This document shows, one piece after another, positions 40,942-49,812 of a DNA stretch of 64,000 bases (within the stretch, counting starts at the first letter, position 1; each line of letters begins with the position of its first letter). A program made the translations under genes and the position numbers. The notes under the pieces were generated by a model. That model did not search any database, was not told the DNA's origin, and worked only from the letters and a program-made list of their open reading frames with translations. The DNA comes from a virus, in the IMG/VR virus record IMGVR_UViG_3300036772_000557, positions 26,449 through 90,448 of that record; one strand, written 5' to 3'.

Positions 40942-43470
40942 TTAGCGGGGCGGAGCCTGGCGGTCGCGGAGTTCCGATAGGCCGGCGAGCGATCGCGGCA
41001 GCGGCATCGGCGTGCGCGTGCCTTTGAATATCGCTAGGTCGCGGTCCTGCGGGCTCATAGCCGCGAGCGCATCGGCAACGTCGTTATGCGTGGGCTGTTG
41101 ACCCGAGCCGGCCGGCGCGTTGTCGGCCGCTTTCGTGGTCGGTGTTCCGCCGCGCACGACCGCCATCGGCGGGAATGGTGTGCTGGCGATCTGCTCGACG
41201 CGTCCGCCCATTTTCTCGACCCACTCCTGCAACTTGGTGAGCATCGGCACAATCGCGGTAACCGTTTTGACCAACTCCTCGTTCAGAGCGGTCTTTAGAG
41301 CGAGCTCGCCCTGCACCTTGGCAAGCGCATCGGGCTCAGCAACAACGGCCTTTGCGGTGCTTGATGCGCCCTGGCCTTCCTCCTCGCCCTCCGGCATCGG
41401 AGTGCCGCCCGGGGTCTCAGCCGAGTGGGCATGATCCGCCCCACCGGCGCATGTGACCCCGCCGACTTGGGTGAGACATCCGTGTGCCTTGTGCATGCTG
41501 GCCATGGTTTGCCCGTCATGCCGTTCCGGATCTGGCACATCGGCTTTGCAGGTCGAGCCATCGCAAAATGCGGCCACCGACTTGTGGGCCATCTGGACGA
41601 GGACCTGGTGCGGCTTGGCGCCGGCCTTCTGCATATCGCCGGCGAGCCCCGCGAATTCGAGGACGAGCTCGGCTTGCTCGCCGCCCGCCTTCGAAAGGTT
41701 CGATGTCATCTTGCTGAGCGCGTTCGCGAGCAGCGAGGTGTCCGAGGCCTTCGGCATCGGCGATGCCGGCACGGCGCCGGCGGATGACTGCGGCGTTGCA
41801 ATCTCTCCGTTCCTGCCGGTGTCTTGCGTCGCATTCGGCGGCGGCGAGCCCAAAGGCGGGCCGGCCACCGAGCAGGCACCACTATCGATGACCGCTTTGC
41901 GCGCGTCGCCGAGAGCCACCTTGTCGGTCTTGCTCGGCCCCGACATATCCAGGGCCAAGCCTATCGCGTATGCGGCATTGTCCGCATGCACCGTATCGGA
42001 TGCGCTGAACCGCGCGCCCTTCTCTACCACGCTGTTCACTAGCGCCTCCAATATTGCGGGATCTGAAATGGTTTTGTGCAATGACGTGATGATGGCCGAC
42101 ATATTGACGGGGCCCACTCCGAGGGGGCCGACCATCATTTCGCTATCGGAGACAATCTCCTGAGTCTCTTCGGCGACGAGCGCATTCAGAAAGTCGCAGA
42201 GCTCGGCGACGATCGTCTGAAGCCGGGACGGCTGCGGGCTGTCGTCTCCCTCCATCTCGGCCTCGATCGCGAGCCACGACGATAGCGAGTCGAGGCGGAG
42301 GATGGTGTCGGCGACTTGGGCGACATCCATCAAATGCTTGGCGAGGTCCTCGCGGGTGACCGCCTTCTCGCTCGCCGACGGCGGGCCGTCCTTGTCAATC
42401 TTCGACTTCCAAGCCGAGATGATCTTCGACTTGATCGCCTTGAGATCCTCGGCGCTGTATTTTCCGGCGTTCTTGGGCTTATTGATGTAATTCCACGCCG
42501 CCCGGATGTGCTCCGGGGTGTCGATCGGGTAGCGCTTCTTTCCGTCGGCCTGATGCCCCGAGTCCGCGTAGGATACGTCGCCGTAGGGCTTCGATCCGTC
42601 GCCCGAAGCATCGCCGCCTTTCGCCGCAGGATCTTCCTCGGCCTCGGTCGCCTCGCCCTGGATAGCCGGAGGCTCGACAGGCGCGCCCATGCGTGCCAGC
42701 ACGGCCTGCCCGCGCTCCATCGCCGCCCGAGCGGCTTCGAGCGCGGCCTGTGTCTCGTCCGGAGCCGCTGTGGCATGCTCGGCGGTCTCGGCCGGGGTTT
42801 CGGTGCCGGCGCCGGTCTCGGCGACCGTAGCGCCTTCTGCGGGGCTCTCAGCCGCCTTCGCGGTCTCCTCGTCGAGGCACTTAACCGCCTCGGCCTTCGC
42901 GAGGTGCCGATGCTCGGCGTTGCCGCAGGCCCACACCTGGACCGGCTCGGCACGCGCCTGCTTGGCCGCGAGGATTTCGCCGATATTGGCGAGCCCATCG
43001 GGCATGTCGGGTGTTCCTTCAATTGTTTCGGTGACTGCGGCGGCTTTCCAGCAGTCGAAAATAGCTTCCGGGTTTGCCGGTCGGTCAACGAGGCTAATCT
43101 CGTTTAATCTTAGACCAGTAATGATCTTACGATTGGTATGATCGCGTTCAGTAACCTGACCACCAATCGAGAAGCCTCGATAGACCTGATTTCTTACCTT
43201 GGCCACCGCAACCGGATCGACAACATGGGCGACAATGCGGGTAGTGCCGTCCTCGGAGACTTCGGCTTCAAGGGTCGATCCGGCGGCGGAAAGCTGGTGC
43301 ATTTCTCTGAGAGCGGGGAACCGCATATAGTCCGGGATCGCCGCACGAATGGCATCCGAGCGGACTATCTCTCCCTGGTCGTCGATCGCCTCGCTTGATG
43401 CGATTCCCTCTACCTTGACAGTGCCGTCGTCTTGCGGCTCTACCTTGCTAATGACGCCATAGAGCCGCAT
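40942..43470 (-). CDS. Prohead protease fused to scaffold-like region
   Basis: 842 residues with GGAGG upstream. Residues 1-135 are an HK97-type prohead protease (VEGIASSEAIDDQGEIVRSD, MHQLSAAGS with His58, YRGFSIGGQV with Ser101, EISLVDRPANPEA). Residues about 290-370 match the DUF6582-type segment (KRYPIDTPEHIRAAWNYINK). The rest is Ala/Glu-rich and helical, with a cysteine and histidine cluster (AAFCDGSTCKADVPDPERHD), and probably acts as scaffold. It processes the capsid during maturation. Immediately downstream of the secreted cluster. Confidence 0.75.
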   Translation of the reverse strand: MRLYGVISKVEPQDDGTVKVEGIASSEAIDDQGEIVRSDAIRAAIPDYMRFPALREMHQLSAAGSTLEAEVSEDGTTRIVAHVVDPVAVAKVRNQVYRGFSIGGQVTERDHTNRKIITGLRLNEISLVDRPANPEAIFDCWKAAAVTETIEGTPDMPDGLANIGEILAAKQARAEPVQVWACGNAEHRHLAKAEAVKCLDEETAKAAESPAEGATVAETGAGTETPAETAEHATAAPDETQAALEAARAAMERGQAVLARMGAPVEPPAIQGEATEAEEDPAAKGGDASGDGSKPYGDVSYADSGHQADGKKRYPIDTPEHIRAAWNYINKPKNAGKYSAEDLKAIKSKIISAWKSKIDKDGPPSASEKAVTREDLAKHLMDVAQVADTILRLDSLSSWLAIEAEMEGDDSPQPSRLQTIVAELCDFLNALVAEETQEIVSDSEMMVGPLGVGPVNMSAIITSLHKTISDPAILEALVNSVVEKGARFSASDTVHADNAAYAIGLALDMSGPSKTDKVALGDARKAVIDSGACSVAGPPLGSPPPNATQDTGRNGEIATPQSSAGAVPASPMPKASDTSLLANALSKMTSNLSKAGGEQAELVLEFAGLAGDMQKAGAKPHQVLVQMAHKSVAAFCDGSTCKADVPDPERHDGQTMASMHKAHGCLTQVGGVTCAGGADHAHSAETPGGTPMPEGEEEGQGASSTAKAVVAEPDALAKVQGELALKTALNEELVKTVTAIVPMLTKLQEWVEKMGGRVEQIASTPFPPMAVVRGGTPTTKAADNAPAGSGQQPTHNDVADALAAMSPQDRDLAIFKGTRTPMPLPRSLAGLSELRDRQAPPR

Positions 43471-43520
43471 GGCGAGCCTCCTTCTCGTGATTTTATTGCT
43501 ATCGAAAAATTAGAGGCGGA

Positions 43521-44123
43521 TTAAAATACGAAGCCCCAGATGTAGACGTCTGCGGTCGCGGCCGCACCCTGCGCAGTCGTGAGCGAAAGAATCGGCGGCG
43601 TGGATTGCGCGAGATATTGGTTCAAACCGCCGGCCGCAGCAGCGATGTACTGATCAGTAAGCCCCGTCCCGGTGCAGCCCGTAAACGCCTGGGTGGTGCC
43701 GCTGCCGATAATGATCGTGCCGCCCTTGCTCGCCGCTGGATAGACCGCTCCGGCGGCTGTCGTCAGGGACACGCTGCAGTTTTTTGCCACCATGTAGAGT
43801 GGGATATAATGCTGCGACGAATTGATCAGCAGCGTGACTGTTTGGTCGGCGGTGGAGTTCATATTCGCGCCGATCAGCCGCCCGATCAATGTTGGGCCGC
43901 CGATGCCGACTTGCACACAGCCGGACTGCTCCAGATCGATAATGTCGTTCGCAGCGACGCCGGTCACGATGCCGTCGGCGGCTGCTGTATATGGGCCGCT
44001 CGACGGGAAGGGGTTGGGCGCGATCGTTTGAAACGGTGCACACTGCATTGTGGCGGCAAACGAGGGGCTTGCCGTTGCCAATGCAAGCGCCGCAGCGAGC
44101 CCGAACTTCGTAATATGACGCAT
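43521..44123 (-). CDS. Secreted protein, unknown function
   Basis: About 200 residues from the ATG at 44123 with GGAGG upstream. The signal peptide is MRHITKFGLAAALALATASP, cleavage near SFA. The body is Thr/Ala/Gly-rich and beta-predicted, with four cysteines. NIIDLEQSG-like and LLINSSQHYIPLYMVAKNC segments are seen, but no family is recognised. Last gene of the secreted cluster, 51 bases before the protease gene. Confidence 0.55.
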   Translation of the reverse strand: MRHITKFGLAAALALATASPSFAATMQCAPFQTIAPNPFPSSGPYTAAADGIVTGVAANDIIDLEQSGCVQVGIGGPTLIGRLIGANMNSTADQTVTLLINSSQHYIPLYMVAKNCSVSLTTAAGAVYPAASKGGTIIIGSGTTQAFTGCTGTGLTDQYIAAAAGGLNQYLAQSTPPILSLTTAQGAAATADVYIWGFVF

Positions 44124-44160
44124 GATGAAAAAACCTCCGGGGTTTGGAAAATCGTAAAAC

Positions 44161-44796
44161 CTAATTTGCGGTCGCGGTCCAAATCGTCTGGATCGTCGGA
44201 CTGAAGAGCAGCGCGCCGGGGTCGCCGGTTGCGGTCCCATTCAGGGCTAAGTACCGGCCGGTGGTAAGATCCTTGATGATCCAACCGCCCCCGGATGCGG
44301 TAATCGAAAATTTATCGCCGGAAGCGGCGAGACGAGCACGACCGGAGGAATCGACCAGGTATCCTGTAATCCCGACGCAAGAGCCAAGATTGGGCGTCTG
44401 TAGAGTGCTGCCGTTCCAGATCCACTTCTGGCAGCTATTTCCAGAACCCGATGACCCATAGGTCCCGACGTCCGGACTCCATCCGGCATCCGCGGCAAGT
44501 CCGTTAGGAGATGCCTTGCCGTTCCACACCGTGTATCGGCCGCTGGCGAGAGGGCCGCCGGGAGGCGGCGGCGGTGGCGGCGGAGGAGGAGGAACAACGG
44601 GCATGGCGAGGCTGGCCGCCATAGTGGTGACGTTGGTACACGTCATGACCTGCGGATGCGCACTAGAGATCGTGCATCCCTTGGAGGGGGCAGACCATGT
44701 CCCCGACGAAGCCGTGATTGTACCGGTAAATGTCTGAGCCATCGCGGGCGAAGACAATATAGCCAAGGTAACGGCTGCTCCTAAAATCCTATGCAT
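44161..44796 (-). CDS. Secreted lectin-like (beta-trefoil type) protein
   Basis: 211 residues: signal peptide (MHRILGAAVTLAILSSP, cleavage AMA), a 40-residue strand-rich part with two cysteines, a run of eleven prolines, then a 125-residue domain with KWIWNGSTLQTPNLGSCVG and GRYLALNGTATGDPGALLF, which looks like a ricin-type beta-trefoil. Such domains bind sugars. The start overlaps the membrane protein gene by eight bases, with a GAGGAGCGGGCA leader also used by the 53762 gene. Confidence 0.55.
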   Translation of the reverse strand: MHRILGAAVTLAILSSPAMAQTFTGTITASSGTWSAPSKGCTISSAHPQVMTCTNVTTMAASLAMPVVPPPPPPPPPPPGGPLASGRYTVWNGKASPNGLAADAGWSPDVGTYGSSGSGNSCQKWIWNGSTLQTPNLGSCVGITGYLVDSSGRARLAASGDKFSITASGGGWIIKDLTTGRYLALNGTATGDPGALLFSPTIQTIWTATAN

Positions 44797-45712
44797 GTGC
44801 CCGCTCCTCTGATCGGAATAATTGGGGTGACTGCTTTACGACAGCGAAGGCCAATCCAATGGAAGCCCGCACTGCTGGATCGCTGAGCTTGTAGACCCAG
44901 CGGTCGTAGAGGAAGTGCACGAAGCCCAGCCCGGCGCGTAACGCCACGGCGGTCACCGTTATCCGCATTGAGAGCCCTGGCGCGTAGAACAGCAGCCAAA
45001 AGACGATGGCGCCGACGATGAGCAGCAGAGCAACGAATAGCCACGGCGACCGCCCATGCTGGTTCGCCATCACATGGCTCGATATCCCGATGGCCGTCAG
45101 CGAGTGGTTGAAGATGAGGAAACCCAACATGAACAGGGACTCCTGGTGGAGCGCCCACGGGCTCAGATAACCTCTCATCTCGGCGAAGGGCATGAGAATC
45201 CTTGGTAGCAGGATCATTCCAAGGAGGGTCGTCAGGACAAGGCAAAGCGTCATGGCGACGCGGCGCTGGCCTACGACATCGGCACCTCTATGCTTTCTCC
45301 TGTAGATCTGGATCACGCCGAAGTGCTGCATCCCGAAGTGGTAGGCGTTCCAGAAGAAATAGATCACCAGCATGATCACAAAGGGCTGGCGGTAGTCGCT
45401 CCAATGGTAGACCCGCACTCCCAAAGTGGCAGGGTTTATCTCGTAGACCTTGTCGACGAAGACCCCGCTGAGCATCGCCGCGAGCATGATACAGGCCGGA
45501 ACCAGGATGAACTTCACCCAGCGCTCGACCATGATCTGGCGGAACGACCGGCTTCCCCAGGCGACAGCCAGGGGCATGATGAGATGCGCGGAGTTGAAGA
45601 CAACGAAGAGACCCATCATAACCGGAAACGGGGCAAAGAGCATCGCCACCCCGACCACCGGCCCGCTCAAGATCCATACGCCGTCCCACAGCGGGCCGCG
45701 TATCCAGGTCAT
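44789..45712 (-). CDS. Histidine-rich polytopic membrane protein
   Basis: 307 residues from the ATG at 45712, which overlaps the glycanase stop as ATGA. Seven to eight transmembrane segments. Conserved-looking histidine sites are FNSAHLIMP, FFWNAYHFGMQHFGVIQIYR, FNHSLTAIGISSHVM and LGFVHFLYDRWVYKLSDP. Spaced histidines on membrane helices occur in di-iron membrane oxygenases and Brp/Blh-type carotenoid enzymes, so a metal-dependent membrane enzyme is possible. I do not recognise an exact family. It is rare for a phage and is coupled to secreted glycanases. Confidence 0.55.
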   Translation of the reverse strand: MTWIRGPLWDGVWILSGPVVGVAMLFAPFPVMMGLFVVFNSAHLIMPLAVAWGSRSFRQIMVERWVKFILVPACIMLAAMLSGVFVDKVYEINPATLGVRVYHWSDYRQPFVIMLVIYFFWNAYHFGMQHFGVIQIYRRKHRGADVVGQRRVAMTLCLVLTTLLGMILLPRILMPFAEMRGYLSPWALHQESLFMLGFLIFNHSLTAIGISSHVMANQHGRSPWLFVALLLIVGAIVFWLLFYAPGLSMRITVTAVALRAGLGFVHFLYDRWVYKLSDPAVRASIGLAFAVVKQSPQLFRSEERAHA

Positions 45713-46827
45713 GGCGTGAGCTTTATCCCTGTGTTGCACTGCCCACTTGCCCAGTTGGCGCAGGAGAATACACGGATGTATTGAACGCGCATGTGCTGAG
45801 TCACGTTGGGGGCGGCGCAGGGGCCACCGAAGTAGCACTGCTGGAACTCCTGGGCGCCCAACATCAGACCCCAGAATTGACGTTGACTGTATTGAAAGCC
45901 GGCGCTTCCGCCGTCCCAGTGCTCGTAGCAGCCGGTAGGGCTGGCGCCCTGGTTGCCGGTAGTGGTATGAACACCGTCTATATAGGTGCACTTGGCAATA
46001 CCCGTCGCGCCGTCAGTGGTCAGCAACACCCCATAATCGTGGTAGCTGAACTCGTTGTTGGGAGCGGGCGAACCGCCATTCCACAAGAAGTTGCCGCCCG
46101 AGTACGCGAACGCGCCGTTGCCACTATAACCCGTGTCCGACTCTATGAAATCCCACTCGTTGAATGGCCCCGCTGTATTGAGGCTGAAGAAGCCGAACTC
46201 CTCGCAGTAGGTGCCTCCCGGCTGGCCCTGGGCGCAATCGGGCACACCGGCGTATGGGTTGACATCGCTCGGAAGTATTTGCAAGGCAAACTGCAGGTAG
46301 ATGCCCTGTGGAAAGTTATTGGTCTGGGCTGGGGTTCCCCCGCCCCACCCTCCGTTGCCCAGACTCATGGTCGTTGCCGAGACGCCGTTGTTGCCATCGG
46401 CGTTGGTGAATGCCATCTCGAGGACGTTCTTTCCGATCGACGAGTCGTTTATTATATTGAAGTCGGAGCAGGGCGCCGTGCCGGGCGAGTTATACGATGA
46501 GGGCCACCACAGCGCCGTGCTCTGTCCATTGCACCCAAGCCAGGTGGCTATATTCGAGAAGTTGTAGGTATTGCCGTTTACGGTGAAATCGTTCGTGGTC
46601 GAGAAGTCGTAATTGGCGGCGCAAGTCGTGTACCCTGCCGCCACTGCGGGGGCCGGCAGGTCGCCGATAATGTCTGGGCCAATGTCGCAGTGGGTGCCGC
46701 CACCCGACGTGGGCGCGGGCACCACAGTTACCGTAAGGTTCGCAGTCGGTGCGGCGAAGATGGCTGCTGGCGTTAAGACCAACGCTCCAGCGAATATAAT
46801 GGCCGTCGCTTGCTTTAAAACGCTCAT
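45709..46827 (-). CDS. Secreted GH16-like glycanase
   Basis: 372 residues with a GGAGAGG site. Signal peptide MSVLKQATAIIFAGALVL (cleavage near IFA), a post-signal strand ANLTVTVVPAPTSGGG, then a concanavalin-type catalytic domain. The motif E224-W-D226-F-I-E229 (NEWDFIESDTG) matches the GH16 catalytic ExDxxE, and the end MRVQYIRVFSC matches the usual final strand. GH16 enzymes cut beta-glucans, agar-type or capsule-like galactans. The substrate is unknown. Next to the GH30-like gene in one operon. Confidence 0.75.
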   Translation of the reverse strand: MSVLKQATAIIFAGALVLTPAAIFAAPTANLTVTVVPAPTSGGGTHCDIGPDIIGDLPAPAVAAGYTTCAANYDFSTTNDFTVNGNTYNFSNIATWLGCNGQSTALWWPSSYNSPGTAPCSDFNIINDSSIGKNVLEMAFTNADGNNGVSATTMSLGNGGWGGGTPAQTNNFPQGIYLQFALQILPSDVNPYAGVPDCAQGQPGGTYCEEFGFFSLNTAGPFNEWDFIESDTGYSGNGAFAYSGGNFLWNGGSPAPNNEFSYHDYGVLLTTDGATGIAKCTYIDGVHTTTGNQGASPTGCYEHWDGGSAGFQYSQRQFWGLMLGAQEFQQCYFGGPCAAPNVTQHMRVQYIRVFSCANWASGQCNTGIKLTP

Positions 46828-46880
46828 TTACAACAACCTCTCCGATCAAAAATACGGTCAGGGAGCATGATCGTCATACT

Positions 46881-48263
46881 CTACCTAGTTGTCCCGACGA
46901 ACGTCGTTATGCCGTAAGGAACGGTGGACGTGAACACGCCGGCACTGGGAACCAGATAGGACGGCACGCCAGAGGACGCGGAGCCCGCAGATAGGTTGCC
47001 GTCTGTCCCCAGCCACCCGATGGGTGTGCCGGAAGTGATGTAGGGGGTGACATTGCCGGTTATGGTAGCATTCTGAAGGCCGAACGTGATGCTCGGAGCG
47101 TCTGAGCCGTAGTTGAGGGCGATGATCGCGAATTTGGCGCTGTCTGGGCTCTTGAAAGCTGCGATAAAGATGTTCGGATACCCCGGCCCCGATGTCCCGA
47201 TCCGCACCCACCCGGGCCGGACAAACCTCGACCAGTTCCCAAAACCATAGTAACGCTTGGGGATCTGACCGAGGCCCAACGCAACGTCACCCACAACCCC
47301 GCCATTGCAGTTGCACACCGCGTTCCAGTAGTTCCAGGCGTTGACCCCACCAGTGACAACCGCGTCGTATATCCAGTGTTGAGACCCGCCGAGGGCGTCG
47401 TTGATGTCGTAGTTCGCGGCACCGGAAAAATCAGATGCCTCATCCTCCCAGACATGGCGCGTGCCGTCCACGGTCATGCAGGTGATGCAACCGTATTGGT
47501 GCGTCGAAAACATATCGACCTGCGCGTTCGCTGTGGGATTTCCCTCGATCGCCGAAATGTAGGAATTGAAATTATCCGGGGCCTCCGTTTCGGGAGAAAT
47601 CAACTTGACTGGCGGATTTAACGCATGCAGCAGGGGTCCAAGGACGGCCGCATAATTTGCTGTGGCGTCCGCGGAATAGAGGAAACCGCCGCAGCAATCG
47701 GGTTCATTTTCCGTCGTCATAGCGTATATGGGAATACCGGCGGCAGCCTGACCGGCAGCCCAGTTGGCGAGCCCTTGAGCCGAGATCTGATAGTTAGCCG
47801 AGGCCCCATAGGTACTCGGGTTGACCGTCCACGCGGTCGCGAACAGCGTGGCGCCGCGCGCCTTAGCGCCAGCAGACGAGACAGCGGAGGGAATGCCCTG
47901 GCCATCACCCGCCACTATAGTGTCTTTAAATGTTACGCCGTTGTCCGGGGTATCTATGCCTTCCCGCAGCAAGGTCAATCCAATGCCCGGCCCCGAGCAC
48001 CCCGGATCAGTGGCGTCCACGCAGTACAGCGCATCCAGCGTGGGGGGATTGAGGTTCCCGACCCAGGCGTTGGAGGCTCCGAAACCGTCTATGGTCTGGT
48101 GCACGTCGCTAAAGTTGGCGACGAAGGCGGCTGGAGGGGGCGGTCCGTCCGCAACGATCTCTACCGATAAGGTCGCGGCGGACGTGGCGGCCTGCACCGC
48201 GCGCGGTACACCCGCCAAAAGCACAGCCAGGAGTGCGACCGAAGCCACCCACGATACTCTCAT
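46881..48263 (-). CDS. Secreted GH30-like glycanase
   Basis: 460 residues from the ATG at 48263 with GGAGGAG upstream. Signal peptide MRVSWVASVALLAVLLAGVP, cleavage AVQA; then a PPPPAA linker and a GH30-type barrel beginning VHQTIDGFGASNAWVGNL. The acid/base Glu lies in YAMTTENEPDCC (Glu187) and the nucleophile in HVWEDEASDF (Glu275). The C-terminal 120 residues form the side beta domain usual in GH30. The family includes glucuronoxylanases and other beta-glycanases. Probably degrades exopolysaccharide or plant-derived xylan outside the cell. Confidence 0.8.
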   Translation of the reverse strand: MRVSWVASVALLAVLLAGVPRAVQAATSAATLSVEIVADGPPPPAAFVANFSDVHQTIDGFGASNAWVGNLNPPTLDALYCVDATDPGCSGPGIGLTLLREGIDTPDNGVTFKDTIVAGDGQGIPSAVSSAGAKARGATLFATAWTVNPSTYGASANYQISAQGLANWAAGQAAAGIPIYAMTTENEPDCCGGFLYSADATANYAAVLGPLLHALNPPVKLISPETEAPDNFNSYISAIEGNPTANAQVDMFSTHQYGCITCMTVDGTRHVWEDEASDFSGAANYDINDALGGSQHWIYDAVVTGGVNAWNYWNAVCNCNGGVVGDVALGLGQIPKRYYGFGNWSRFVRPGWVRIGTSGPGYPNIFIAAFKSPDSAKFAIIALNYGSDAPSITFGLQNATITGNVTPYITSGTPIGWLGTDGNLSAGSASSGVPSYLVPSAGVFTSTVPYGITTFVGTTR

Positions 48264-48280
48264 GATCCTAAACTCCTCCG

Positions 48281-48329
48281 GGCCCCGGACAATAGAAATG
48301 CCCGGCACGACTCCGGGCCGACGTCACCA
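48281..48329 (-). repeat. Leader repeat copy 2 (hairpin upstream of GH30 gene)
   Basis: About 50 bases homologous to 49148-49195: both begin TGGTGACG, contain a GC hairpin (here CCCGG/CCGGG) followed by a T-rich ATTTCTATTGTCCGGGGCC, then the AGGAGG-type ribosome site. It lies between the stop of the 48330 gene and the GH30 start. A terminator- or attenuator-like leader. Confidence 0.7.
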
Positions 48330-49127
48330 CTAATGGATGGACGCGCCCATCATGACAGTAGTGCAACCTGTGCCATCACTGGGACTGCCGTCCGAACATT
48401 GCGACGCATTCCAGTAAGGGTCCTGCCACGTGAACGTGACTGGCCCGGGGCCTACGGCGCCGGGGCTGCCCAACACGGTAATTCCGTCTGTGTTGCAGTC
48501 ATCAACTAATACAGAATAGCCACCAGGATCGATGTTATTTCCCTGACAGACGTCCCCCGCGGAGAACACCCAGAGTAGGGATGAATACGCTGTCGGCGAT
48601 ATCGTCATGGACGGATTTAACGCGTCTTGATCAATCGGTCCGGTGATCGTATCGACAGAGGCCGCGCCGGAATACTCGACAATTCCGCAGTCGCAGAAAT
48701 TATCAGAAGGAAGGGTACCTGTATAGTTAACAAATATTTGCGTTGGATTTCCCGTAACGCCCACTTTGTACCACATTAATATGTATTCACTATACGGATC
48801 CCATGTAACTGGCGGGGTAAGGTTGTAAGAATTACCGGCATTGTCCGTGATAGAAGTCGGAGCGGAACCATTTTGGTGAGAATATGCAACCACAGTATTG
48901 CCACTGCCGATCGCCGCCGGAAGGTTCCAGGTAACCGTACTGCCTGAAATCGTGGTACTGTGATGACTTGTTACTCCACGTACCACAGCGACGCCGCCAC
49001 CTGAGGGCTGGGAGGGCTGGATGGTCATCGTCAGGGTTGCGCTGGGCGCGGCCGTGCCAGCTACTGCCGGCACCAGAGTCAGCGCCGCGGCGGCCATAAG
49101 GCCAGCAACTCGCGTTGCAACACGCAT
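48330..49127 (-). CDS. Secreted beta-sandwich protein
   Basis: 265 residues from the ATG at 49127, with AGGAGG twelve bases upstream. Signal peptide MRVATRVAGLMAAAALTLVP; post-signal strand SATLTMTIQPSQPSGGG as in the GH16-like protein. The body is one copy of the beta-sandwich module (VVAYSHQNGSAPTSITDNAG, SEYILMWYKVGVTG, CDCGIVEYSGAASVDTI) also found in the 50047 and 11352 proteins. Several cysteine pairs. No catalytic motif. Perhaps a glycan-binding protein working with the glycanases. Confidence 0.55.
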   Translation of the reverse strand: MRVATRVAGLMAAAALTLVPAVAGTAAPSATLTMTIQPSQPSGGGVAVVRGVTSHHSTTISGSTVTWNLPAAIGSGNTVVAYSHQNGSAPTSITDNAGNSYNLTPPVTWDPYSEYILMWYKVGVTGNPTQIFVNYTGTLPSDNFCDCGIVEYSGAASVDTITGPIDQDALNPSMTISPTAYSSLLWVFSAGDVCQGNNIDPGGYSVLVDDCNTDGITVLGSPGAVGPGPVTFTWQDPYWNASQCSDGSPSDGTGCTTVMMGASIH

Positions 49128-49147
49128 GGATGCGAAAATCCTCCTGG

Positions 49148-49195
49148 CCCCGGACAATAAAAATCGCCGGGCGGGACGCCGCACCGGCGTCACCA
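49148..49195 (-). repeat. Leader repeat copy 1 (hairpin upstream of 48330 gene)
   Basis: Homologous to 48281-48329. On the minus strand TGGTGACGCCGG opens a GCCGG/CCGGC hairpin followed by GATTTTTATTGTCCGGGGCC and the ribosome site. The hairpin plus T-run looks like a terminator or attenuator placed inside a leader. Confidence 0.7.
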
Positions 49196-49221
49196 TGAAA
49201 TTGCGCCGTATAACGGCGTTA

Positions 49222-49812
49222 TTACAGAAGCGAGAGGTCCGCGCGATTGCGATCGAAAGTCAGGAAGAAGGGCATCGTCAGCCGTTGCCTTCCCTCTACT
49301 CGCGTCACCCCATGCTCGTGATCTAAACTGGCGGTAAACGCGATGAGCATGCCCGTCTTCGGCTTGATCACTATATCGAGACCGGTGAAATAGAACTCTC
49401 CACCCTGATACTCGTCATTGAGGTAGACGATTCCAGAGAAGTCACGGTGAGCCATGGCGTGCAGTGAGCCGTCTGGATTAGCATTATCGGCGTGCGGCGG
49501 CATTTGGGTGCCCACCGGCCAGCTCATGATTTGCAGCAGGTCTGGATAAACCGGTTGCTTCAGCCGATACAACTCCGCGATGAGGGCTGTCGCCCGGCGC
49601 AACGCATCACGCATATGGCCAGCCAGCTCGCAGTACACCTTTGCCACATCTGAATACCAGATGAAACGCTTATCCCAAAAGCCAGGCGCGCGATTGACAA
49701 TTAGAGTCGACAGGTTTCGGTATGCTTCGCAAAGGTCGTCACAAACAGTGGCTTCGAGAAACTTTTCCCTGATCAAGCACGTTTCGCCCGCCTCCGGCAG
49801 GTTTACTGCCAT
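49222..49812 (-). CDS. 2-oxoglutarate/Fe(II)-dependent oxygenase (prolyl hydroxylase type)
   Basis: 196 residues from the ATG at 49812, overlapping the upstream gene by ten bases. The iron site H107-x-D109 (MPPHADNAN) is followed by GIVYLNDEYQGGEFYF, and the distal site HEHGVTRVEGRQRLTM gives His167 and an Arg for 2-oxoglutarate. No signal peptide, so it acts in the cytoplasm. Phage enzymes of this fold hydroxylate proteins or modify bases. In this operon a substrate among the secreted proline-rich proteins is possible but unproven. Confidence 0.75.
   Translation of the reverse strand: MAVNLPEAGETCLIREKFLEATVCDDLCEAYRNLSTLIVNRAPGFWDKRFIWYSDVAKVYCELAGHMRDALRRATALIAELYRLKQPVYPDLLQIMSWPVGTQMPPHADNANPDGSLHAMAHRDFSGIVYLNDEYQGGEFYFTGLDIVIKPKTGMLIAFTASLDHEHGVTRVEGRQRLTMPFFLTFDRNRADLSLL

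Noticed and set aside
44797-44812. Shared GAGGAGCGGGCA leader before the 44161 and 53762 genes
   Set aside because: Only twelve bases centred on a ribosome site; could arise by chance or selection for translation, so not listed as a repeat family.
45713-45991. N-terminal extension of the membrane protein frame
   Set aside because: The extra 93 codons are Arg-rich and lie antisense-like over the end of the GH16-like gene. The ATG at 45712 with ATGA overlap is the better start.
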